Shown here: positions 48,301-57,794 of the stretch, one piece after another
Layout: every line of letters starts with the position of its first letter
Numbering within the stretch: position 1 is the stretch's first letter
Source: Formicarius rufipectus
Taxonomy: Eukaryota > Chordata > Aves > Passeriformes > Formicariidae
NCBI GenBank assembly: GCA_013399695.1
Contig: VXAU01001099.1
Location: forward strand, 4,226,241 to 4,290,240
Direction of reading: 5' to 3'
Length of the DNA stretch: 64,000 nucleotides
The notes under the pieces: model-generated
What the model was told of the DNA's origin: nothing
The model's input: the letters and a program-made list of their open reading frames with translations, nothing else
Databases searched by the model: none
Position numbers and translations under genes: made by a program

Positions 48301-51300
48301 TATTTTTAGGTCTTCATACATTTTAGTTTTACTCCTTCCAGCTTTTTAGTTTCTCTGTAGATTCATGTATCTTCAGGATTTTAAGTTAATAGCTGCATTT
48401 TGCCAAGGAATATATACTCAGTTTCCTTGGAAGTCTGTGGGAATTGCATTAGATTTTGGATCTAAGAACCAAATGACATTCTTCAGAAAAGCACTGAAGA
48501 ATTTATTAACTCTGCATGACTCTTACTCAGTGAAATAAGAACACTTTTCCTCTCACTGACTGCAGAAGTCAGATTAGGTTTCATGCAGTGTGAAGGAGTC
48601 AGGGTGTTCTTGCTGCAGAGGCAGGCCAATCTGACCTGTATAAAAGCTTTGTGCATGGATGGCTGGGGAAGGTGGCTCAGGCTTTACACCTCATAGTCTT
48701 CCTGGCCACTGCACCTCTGTTCAGACAGATTTGCTGTGGTTGTGCTGTGCATACACAGTGCTGCTCCACGGGACAGCTGCTGGTGCACAGCCTTCACCTG
48801 TGCACATTCTGCAGTGTTCAGTCTGCTGCAGCCTTTCCTTATTACTCCAGAGATGTGCCTTTCTGCACGTAAAGATGCAAAAATGCACATTCCACTCCCA
48901 TCAGCTTCTGATTGCTGTCATAAAACACGCTACAGGACCCTCAGGCACAACAGAGATGGGCCTGTGCTCAGCAGCACTGGGGGCTGGTGCCTCTCCCAGC
49001 TGAGCTAGTCAGCCAGATAGAAGTGCCCCTTTTGTCTCACATGGGGAGGCTGAACCTCTCTGAGCATCAGGTATGTGTCCTGTGCCTACCCAAGCAGCCA
49101 GAATCTACCACAGAGAGTGGGATCACCGAGACCAGGAGATAGTACAGCAGTGCAGGTGATTCAACAGCCATAAAGCTCAAGGCTTTTGCAGTGAAATCTG
49201 AAAAATACTGACAGGAGGACCAAGGCAGACCAAGGGCTAAAACACTCTTTTTTCCAGCCTAGGTTAATTTTAACCTGGATCCATTTGTGGACCAAATTCA
49301 CTGTGAGTCTGCATAAACATTTCTGTTGGCACAGGTGAAGTGGCAGAAAGGAGCAGGCACCTGGAAGAGACAGAAAAGGTTACAAAGGGTTTTGGCAGGG
49401 CTGTTGGCTCTTGACAACTCGAAGTCTTCATGGAACTATCATGTAATGTGGGGCTATTGCATACCAAGATTTTGCCTGAACATAGGAATTAAAAAGTACT
49501 CCATGACATCATGTAATTGTCTATCTTACAGAAAGACAAGAGGGTTTTTTGTCCTGTGGTAACTGGAAATGCCAATGTGTAGAAATGCATCTTTTGGCAA
49601 TGTCCCATGGTACCAAACAAAAGGGGGATTTCTGGAGTATTGGTGCTAGACCAGCAAGTGCTCACTGGCATTCCCAGGAGCAGCATTTCTCGCAGGACAT
49701 CATCAGAAATCCTGCCTGTCAGAGAGCTAACATCCTCAAAATGGCATTACTCTGCTAGTATGTGGACACCAAAGAATGAAAGCAGGCAGAGGTGCTCCAC
49801 ACTGAGAAAAGCAGAAGGATTGTTTTCTAACCAGCCATTCCACCAGCTGATAAAAATAGCTTTAAAAATACTTTTTTTCTTCAATTCTCCTCACAGCAGG
49901 CTGCCTGTTATGTGTGCCCTTGTTATTTATACCCACCATAAGTTTCAATAACAGCTTTACAGGTTCTTTTATGCTTGTCTTAGATCTGGTATTGTAAATC
50001 AGAAAGTTTTGCCATTGTAAACATTGCCTAGTAAGAAATCCTCTGTGTTCTTTTCACCATAGAATAAAAGGGATGTGGAAAACACATTTAATGCAATCAT
50101 TTGGTCCAAATAAATAAAAGCTTTTACAATATTGACATTGAATTTTACTTTAATTCCAGACCAATTCCTCCAGACTGGCAAAACAGAGAAATTTTTCTCT
50201 CTAACTAGCAAATACTGGGTGCCAGTTTTTCAGTTTTTCTTTTAGCTTCCTTTGAACCATAATTGTGTTGGGCACTGAGTGAAGAAAAGGTGATGAGCAG
50301 AACTTGCAGTTTTGCTGCAGGACATCTCAGGAAAATAGTCTGAATACTCTTTCATTAAACAAACAAACAAACCGAAACTGGTCACAACTTCCACTAAGGA
50401 AGGAGAAATGTTGTTGAAAGAGGAAAATCTCTACCATCCAAATAGAACAACCTCAGGCAAGTTGGGACAGGCAAGCCAGGGATATTTTTGTTACACTATT
50501 AGTTTGTAGTTGCTAAAACAACAACTCACCTTGTCAGGCACAAGTGGGTAAGGCTCCCTTTTGTCTTGGAAAGCAGACCATGAAGGGCTCAGATAGGCTT
50601 ATGATTTCCCCACTGAGACCCAAGACAGTAAGACAGGAGCCAAAACATGTTTAAAAGACAGTGCTTTAATGCTTCTTGTCTTCTGTCATTGGGTATTGCT
50701 GTAACTCCCAAAGATATGTCTCTGTTTAATGGAGATAAGTACTTCAGGAAACAAACACAAAACCTGCTTTAATTTTTTATTTCATACTTTTCTGCTGAAG
50801 AGTTGGGTTTTTTTTATTCTGACCAGTAGTTTGTTTGGGTTGTGTCCACCATCCAGCATGCCTCTCCAGCAACCAATCAATAACAGACTAACATAATGTG
50901 GTATGTGGTTTCACTAACTGGACCTCTTAGGTTAAACTGGTTTGTGAGTTGAGGCTCTTTGCTGTGGTCTCACCTGAGCATAACTTATCTGGTGGTACTG
51001 CTGGTAGGCCAGACAAGTGCTCTCTGATCACACAAGACCTTGCTGAAGCAGTAGAGCCAGTCCAAGAGCAGGTGAACCCGCCGTAAGGTCTTGGAGGATG
51101 GTAGCAGGGTTGTATTTTACACCAGCTTGTAACTGTTTTCTTAAGCAACTCACTGTCAGCAAATGGTTACTGCTTAGGAAGGAACTGTGTATGTAGTGGA
51201 ATTGGTCCTGTGCCCAGGAAACCAGAGGAATTGAACAATGTAGGAATCTGTTCTGAGATCTCTGAGAGGCAGAGTTAGGCTGGAGGTTGAAGGGGCACAT

Positions 51301-52011
51301 GTGCTCTGCAGGTGTGTTCTGCTCGCAAGACTGGGTAAAACTATCCTAAGTTATATCTACCTGAATATTTTGGGGGCAACTCTAAGTTGCCTTGAAACAG
51401 GCTAAATCACATTAAAGCAGTTATGTGCGTCTTATTCTGTGGTCTGCTCTACACCCACCATTACTTGATGATCTTTTAAAGATACTTTTGGAGTTAAATC
51501 TCCAGGCAACTTCTATTCTTCCATGGACTCTTCCTTCTTCATAGGATGCCAAGAAAGAAAAAAGATGTGTTGTAAATCAGGAAAAAAAGTTAGGTTAGTG
51601 TCAGTAAGGGACTTCTGATGTTTGGGAGAGGTGGGATGAGAATTCTGTAAAGATGAGGTCTGTCACAGCAGAGCAGACAGGTCTGGCTGTGGCCTTTAAG
51701 GCTCTGTGGTGGAACTGGTGTGCCAGGATGTTGTGAGGTCATGGCAACTCTTCTGAGCTGCCATAAATCCATCTGATGTGCTGACATCTACAGCAGAAGG
51801 TTCAGGAATGATATATTCTAACATTTGCTGAACATATGCCTACATGGCAGTTCAGCACAGAGGTTGTGCTGGACTGTCTATATTTCTTCTTAATTTGTTT
51901 GGTTTAGCTAGTTGAGAATGTTCTTTTTTTACCTACCACTGTGCTGAACTGAGGAGCCAAAAATCTCTCCTTGGAGTTATATTCTCTTGGGCCAGGAAGG
52001 AATATGACTCC
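39320..52011. other. Intronic stretch without gene
   Basis: GC-richer but CpG-poor DNA at about 40200-41100, then ordinary AT-leaning sequence. There is a small (aaac)n at 50357-50370. Numerous short open frames on both strands are not recognisable. An inverted pair of SOX-like cores lies at 44014-44036. Confidence 0.55.
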
Positions 52012-52041
52012 ATTTATTTATTTATTTTTAATTTATTTTAT
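52012..52041 (+). repeat. (attt)n simple repeat
   Basis: An imperfect attt/taattt run just upstream of the nested hairpin. Confidence 0.85.
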
Positions 52042-52090
52042 CTGTTTTAGTACCCAATAAAGTTGTTGTTTTTTCCAACTGGCACGACAA

Positions 52091-52170
52091 GGCTCCGGCT
52101 ATTTTTAAAGAATGTGGTTCATTTGATTTAATCTAATGAATGTTTAGTGCTGTTGAAAATAGCTGGAGCC
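52091..52170 (+). ncRNA. Candidate nested RNA hairpin (80 nt), no family assigned
   Basis: The outer arms 52091-52108 (ggctccggctatttttaa) and 52153-52170 (ttgaaaatagctggagcc) pair along all 18 positions. The only two non-Watson-Crick positions are G-U and U-G, so pairing is complete in a sense transcript. Inside, 52118-52140 is a near-perfect 23-bp palindrome (ttcatt..gatt..aatc..aatgaa, with one U-U position per arm). It is separated from the outer stem by unpaired segments of 9 and 12 nt. The overall size is pre-miRNA-like, but the large internal loop is atypical for a Dicer substrate. It may instead be an old palindromic repeat or a conserved structured element. Confidence 0.4.
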
Positions 52171-52469
52171 AGAGCCAAGAATAATGTACTGAAATGTGCT
52201 GGTTGAGCAAGGACTGCCTTACCCTGACAGTCTGCTTTCCCTCCAGTTGCTCAGATTTACCTGGTTTAGCAAGTAGCATTTGCTGGCAAGACATATTGAT
52301 TGAGGTGCTTTTTCATACTTACTCTAAAGGTCAGTAATGTCAGAGCCATATTTTGCCACACTCATTTCAAGGCACATCTAACAATAACAACTCTTCTTGT
52401 TGTTCAGTGTGGGATTTCTAATCTCTCTTTCAGACCACTTTAAAGGGAATGTGAAATGCTAATATCCTT

Positions 52470-52590
52470 CTATTGCACATAGGAAAATTGAGGAATGAAA
52501 TGATAATTTTTCCCCCTAAAGTCAGAAAGCAAGTGAGAGAATGAGTAATGAAACCAGTCAGGTTGGGCTCCTGAGGCTGCTGTGTAACTC
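52470..52590 (-). mobile_element. Possible MIR fragment, reverse strand
   Basis: aggaaaattgaggaatgaaa, then taaagtcagaaagcaagtga, then ccagtcaggttgggctcctga parallels the reverse-strand MIR pattern (gaggaaactgaggc..aggtcac..agctagtaagtgg..cccaggtctg..ctcc). It is very diverged and could be coincidence. Confidence 0.35.
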
Positions 52591-53744
52591 TTCATTTCTC
52601 CACGAACTGAAACAAGACCATAATCTGAAAACAAATTCTGTTAAGTCTTACTCTGGTGCGTCTCACTGACTAGTTCTCAGAATGTCCATGTTTACTGCCC
52701 TGTCTGCATCATCTGGATTCTTCTGCAGAGGTACCTAACTCTTCCTATTAACAAAGCTTAAATATCTTGCATGTCCTTGCACTATCTGAATATGACTCTG
52801 CAAGTCATATCACATATTTAAATGACATATTTGTCTGTATTAATCCATCTTCCTTTTGCCATCCATGAGTTATTTCTGTTAGATAGTTGGTTTCCTATTC
52901 CTTCCTAAGAAATGAGTAGCGAATACTTAAGTTTCATTGGATTAAAAAAATAAATCAGCCATAATACATCTTACTCTGTGATAGTGGTGCCTGTAGGGAT
53001 GGATTTTCTGCAGGGATCACTTTACACCCTAAAGCACAATGTAGGATTGACTTGCATAAGTAATGAACAGATGCTCCTGACAGCTATTACCGTATTCATC
53101 TCTCTGTATATGTGATGGGGGGGTAGGAAGCAGCACCTGTTATTATAGGAGAAATATTGTCACTCCTGTTCTGCATTATAGACCTCCAGGGCAGTCTGTC
53201 CCAGGCATATTTCACTGCATTCACGTTGACCCAAGATGAAGCCATGACAATTTACATTCCCCAGTTGCTTTGCCCTGTGTTTCCTTCAGATAGGTCTGTT
53301 GGTTTATAACCTAAGAAAATCAAAGAGCTACTGCAGATATGAAGGAGCACTGGAGACAGTGAAAAGATGTGTTCCATCATTCACCCCAAATTTTGCATAG
53401 AAAGGCTGGGTAAAAGTATGAGAACTTATTTCCTCTCTACCACCAAAGTAATTTTTACAAGCTTTCTTAGATTTCATATGAAAGCAACTCTTATGTCTGG
53501 GGACTTGGTAACAGTGTGTTTAAGGGCAGACAGAAGCAATTTCCTTGTCATCCTGACATCAGACTGAGATGACTTCCCTTCCATCGTCTGCACTGGGCAG
53601 GATAGCTCTCTTGGCCCATGGTGCAGGCACACAGCTAATTGCCTTAGCTTCAGATGCAGCAAGTCAGGACCCTAATATTTTCTTGTCCACTCCACTTCAG
53701 ATAATGATTGTGTTTGGAATGTGGTGCCAAGAGATGTTTCCTCA
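52591..53744. other. Intronic stretch without recognised features
   Basis: I see no gene, RNA or repeat here. Confidence 0.6.
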
Positions 53745-54097
53745 AAGAACTCCTATGACTCAGCCTTTCAATAAAAGGGGCTTATAACAAAGAGGGAGAG
53801 TACCTTTTAACATGGGCAGATAGTTATAGGACTAGGGGGAATGGTTTTAAACTAAAATAAGAGACATATAGATTAGATGTCAGGAAGAAATTCTTTACTG
53901 TGAGGGTAGTGAGTCACTGGAACAAGTTTCCCAGAGAAGTTGTGACTGCCTCATCCCTGAAAGTGTTCAAGGCCGGGTTGGATGGGGCTTTGAGTAACCT
54001 GGTCTGATGGAAGGTGTCCCTGCTCATGACAGAGAGGTTGGAATGATACGACCTTTAAGGACCCTTCCAACCCAAACTATTCTACAACTCTATTTGA
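53745..54097 (+). mobile_element. CR1 LINE, 5'-truncated 3' end
   Basis: About 350 bp match the 3' UTR of avian CR1. Landmarks in order: aaaaggggcttataacaaag, ggactagggggaatggtttt, gattagatgtcaggaagaaa, ctttactgtgagggtagtga, gttcaaggccgggttggatg, ggaaggtgtccctgctcatg, then cttccaacccaaactattct and an octamer-like end near acaactcta. CR1 copies are normally truncated at the 5' end and lack a poly-A tail, as here. No reverse-transcriptase coding sequence is present. Together with the reverse-strand scrap near 7.7 kb, this is the main sign of a bird genome. Confidence 0.93.
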
Positions 54098-54789
54098 CTC
54101 ATGCACAGGTTAGAGCAAGGGCATGGATGCTTTCTTTGCCACGGGACATACAGGTTATCCATCACCACAGTCACGCACCGATGCATCCTGTCCAATAATC
54201 TTCTAGTCCCAGACAAGCAGCTCCTCATCCCTCACCTAGAGCAAGTGGACTGTACAGATTTCCACTCCCTCTCAATCTCTGCAGCACATCCCAAGGGCCA
54301 AACTCCCTACTTGAAGCTGAAGACTCAGTGCAATTGGCAGCATAGTGCCCACTGCTGCTGCTGCCTGAAGTTTTCTTCAGCCAGGACTGGAGCTGACCGA
54401 GACTGCCCACAGCACATCTCCTCCTCTGCTTTATAGGAACTAATTGATATGTTGTGATTATTAAGAATATGGCCTTCAGTCTTATTTTGTGAAATATTTA
54501 TTACACATATAATTAATCAGTGAGTATGGATAGATGTACAGGTTTAAAATAGTAACTTTTTAGAGATAACCTTCACAACACTGCTGAACTGTAGATTGGG
54601 GAGGGGCAGAGCTTGCCTCGTCCCCCAATAATGACTTCAATTCTGTTTTAATTAGGCAAAGAGGTTTTTTTCAGAACACCTTAATTATGTTTTAAAGCTT
54701 GGCTGCAATTACAAGAGCTACGAACTTGCTTCCAAACTCTCTTCGCATTCTTAGACTCCACGTCCATGAGCTTGGTTTAGCCAAGCCTC

Positions 54790-55010
54790 ATGCCCAGGCG
54801 GGGTTTATTGCGGTGCCTTTGCAGTCACACACTCCGTGTTTTTCCGCTGCTCTCTGGCTCTCAGCCGATGTCTCCGAGCAGTCCGGTCCCCCTGCCCCGG
54901 GCTGCCCCAGCCGTGCCTGGCCCCGCCGGTCCCGCACGCCCCGCCGCCGGGCTCCTCGAAGTGAACAGCTCTTCCGAGAGCCACGGGAATTTAGAGGCGA
55001 AATGCGCTGC
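54790..55010. promoter_or_regulatory. CpG-rich segment
   Basis: About two dozen CpGs in some 220 bp, for example ccccgccggtcccgcacgcc and ccgccgccgggctcctcgaa, against near absence in surrounding intron. This is the signature of an unmethylated CpG island. An ATG-initiated frame of 74 codons starts at 54790 but has no recognised similarity and no good donor near its end. It may be an upstream part of the same promoter zone as the island at 56.8 kb. Confidence 0.5.
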
Positions 55011-56759
55011 TTAGGATGTTTCTCAGTTTCTTGAAAGACAATTAAAAGTCTTAAAGATTTTCTTAAAGTGACTTTTAAAACCCACCAAGAGCTGGCCTCT
55101 GGCAAACCAGGCACAGTACACGGACTGCTCCTGCCCTGGAGCCCGGATCGCCGGTCTGGACAGATGCACCATGAACAGTGAAATGTCAGTGAAAAGCATG
55201 TTCGTCTTACCCGTTTTCTTTTTGCAAAAAATGTAAGCCGAGATCAGGTGGGAGGCAGACAACCCATTGGGCAAGAGGTTGGCGTGGTGGGCGAGGTTGG
55301 GTTAGAAAGGAGAGATGCAGTACAAAGTAGAAAGCAGAGAAGTGAGGAGCTGCATTCTCAGAATAGCCCTCCTACAAGTTTCCCAAATCACTTAGGCCCG
55401 AAGGTAGTGCATTCTTACTGCCTGGCACTTCTAGTAGCCAAAATAGCCACCTGGAGAGCTGCTACTTGGAAAGCCATGGCAGGGGCAAACAGGGGAAGGG
55501 AGAGGTGAGGAAGGCAGGGGTGTCCCAGCTAGTTCCCAGTCCACCTTTTCTTTCTCTGCTGCAGCTGGGGTTTCTGCTTTGTGTGTGACATGTTATCTCC
55601 CTGTTACAGGCACAAGAGCCCTGAGTGCACCCCCGAGACATTCCCTTGCTGCTCCCAGATAGGCAAAGACCCAAGTCAAAGAAAGACAGAACACACAGCA
55701 AAAGGGAAGTAGAGTTATGGTGCCCTTTGTTCTTATGTACTGGAAAGCACCTTGGTGCTCAAGAGCATTGGCAGGAAAACTGTGCATGCTTAAGGCTTGT
55801 TATGAAGTAGTCAGTCCTTCCAGTGAAGCTGTAGTTGAAGAACAGTTCCTGCAGAGCAGCCAGAAGTGAAACAGCAGTTTCCTATTTGCTGCTGTGGTGG
55901 AGGAAGTCTCTCAGGGCCTCTGGTCCTCTTCTGGCAGCAGGTACTGAAGTCCTTCTGCCAGGATGGTTCCAAGGTCTGCATAATCCCATCTGGTGGTGGA
56001 ATTATGGAATGGAATCAGCCAGTCCAGGCCTTCCCCTGGACAACAGCACCCACTCCATCGGCATAACCCAAGGTGTGATTGTGAACACTCTGCTGCGGCC
56101 ACAACCCTCCCTTCCTGTCCAGAAATGGGCCTTGGCCCCACAGGACTGACACTTTCCTAAGCCATTACCAAAAGCCTTAGTCTAGATCACCAGTCTGTGG
56201 CATCAGTAGAGCTGTGCTTGCTTGGATTGAAGCCCTGGCACAAAGCATGACACATCTGCCCTGGCTTTTTCCTCTCAATACCTATTCCTGCCTGAGAGAA
56301 GTAGCTTGTTGGGTTTGCTCAGGTTTTGATGCAAGAGTGCAAAACTATGATGCTGTCGCTCTGGAATCCTGCCCAACCTCTCCTACCAGCTGCCTCCAGC
56401 GAGGTTCGAGATGTTTTTGGCACCTCCAGTTTTCTTTGCTTTAGGTGGGAATTCCCAACATAAAAGGCTGGCACCTTCCAAAGCAAGTTGTGCTTCTGGA
56501 TCTTCAGTGTCTTGGTCCATGTGTAAGCAGGGTAGGCATTCCCCTTGCAGTGCTTTAGGTGGATCTCCTCCTGCAGGAAGCAGGCAGAGCCCTTGGGATC
56601 ACAACCAGCTAGGCAGTATTTTCAGCTACTTATAAAGAGTTTTAGCTGTCAGATGCTTAAGCTAAGGAATGGCACTGGGGGAAAAAAATAAAGAAGGAAA
56701 AGTTGTGAAGTTTAAAAAACCCACAGCAATCCAAGTCTTGCCTTTTAAAGGCTTCGTAG
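55011..56759. other. Intronic stretch between two CpG-rich segments
   Basis: A few more CpGs occur at about 55120-55160, after which CpG density falls back to intron level. No exon is recognised. A possible donor (atgtaagccg near 55229) has no partner exon that I can support. Confidence 0.5.
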
Positions 56760-56983
56760 GAACTCCCCCTCCGCAACGTATCGCCTCTTCAGCAAACTTC
56801 CTCCCGGGCAGCTCTTATTTCTCGCTGCCGACTCTTCACGCCGCCTGCTCGGGCGCAGATACCGCGTTTCTTCATTTCTTCCCCCGAGAAGCTCCCTTTT
56901 CCTCGCAGACAGCGGCGGGAGCCCCGTCCGGCCGCAGCCCCCCCGCTCTCCGCGCTCCGCCCGGCGCTGGAGGCGCCGCCCCC
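56760..56983. promoter_or_regulatory. KALRN: CpG island running into an assembly gap; likely internal KALRN promoter
   Basis: CpG density rises steadily from about 56765 (cgcaacgtatcgcc) to the gap edge (ccggcgctggaggcgccgcc). The segment lies inside the intron between the SH3 exon and the next kalirin exon. In mammals the Duet/TRAD isoform starts in that intron, with a first exon of about 28 residues (MKGGDRAY... then a cysteine cluster, from memory). That start peptide is not in the visible bases, so if present it is in the gap or unrecognised. The island itself is seen; its assignment to a Duet-type promoter is inference from position. Confidence 0.6.
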
Positions 56984-57736
56984 NNNNNNNNNNNNNNNNN
57001 NNNNNNNNNNNNNNNNNNNNNNNNNNNNNNNNNNNNNNNNNNNNNNNNNNNNNNNNNNNNNNNNNNNNNNNNNNNNNNNNNNNNNNNNNNNNNNNNNNNN
57101 NNNNNNNNNNNNNNNNNNNNNNNNNNNNNNNNNNNNNNNNNNNNNNNNNNNNNNNNNNNNNNNNNNNNNNNNNNNNNNNNNNNNNNNNNNNNNNNNNNNN
57201 NNNNNNNNNNNNNNNNNNNNNNNNNNNNNNNNNNNNNNNNNNNNNNNNNNNNNNNNNNNNNNNNNNNNNNNNNNNNNNNNNNNNNNNNNNNNNNNNNNNN
57301 NNNNNNNNNNNNNNNNNNNNNNNNNNNNNNNNNNNNNNNNNNNNNNNNNNNNNNNNNNNNNNNNNNNNNNNNNNNNNNNNNNNNNNNNNNNNNNNNNNNN
57401 NNNNNNNNNNNNNNNNNNNNNNNNNNNNNNNNNNNNNNNNNNNNNNNNNNNNNNNNNNNNNNNNNNNNNNNNNNNNNNNNNNNNNNNNNNNNNNNNNNNN
57501 NNNNNNNNNNNNNNNNNNNNNNNNNNNNNNNNNNNNNNNNNNNNNNNNNNNNNNNNNNNNNNNNNNNNNNNNNNNNNNNNNNNNNNNNNNNNNNNNNNNN
57601 NNNNNNNNNNNNNNNNNNNNNNNNNNNNNNNNNNNNNNNNNNNNNNNNNNNNNNNNNNNNNNNNNNNNNNNNNNNNNNNNNNNNNNNNNNNNNNNNNNNN
57701 NNNNNNNNNNNNNNNNNNNNNNNNNNNNNNNNNNNN
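56984..57736. other. Assembly gap, 753 N
   Basis: An unresolved stretch between a very GC-rich left edge and a poly-T right edge. GC-rich promoters followed by homopolymers are typical sequencing drop-outs. Open frames drawn across the Ns are meaningless. Confidence 0.99.
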
Positions 57737-57754
57737 TCCCAAAAAAAACTGGGC

Positions 57755-57763
57755 TTTTTTTTT

Positions 57764-57794
<31 letters not shown>
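57755..57794 (+). repeat. Poly-T tract
   Basis: Forty bases of T with a single C at 57765, 18 bp from the gap edge. It probably contributed to the assembly break. Confidence 0.95.

Noticed and set aside
54790..55014. ATG-initiated 74-codon frame in the CpG-rich segment as the Duet first exon
   Set aside because: It lacks the expected start peptide and cysteine cluster and has no convincing donor in frame. Kept only as a CpG-rich segment.
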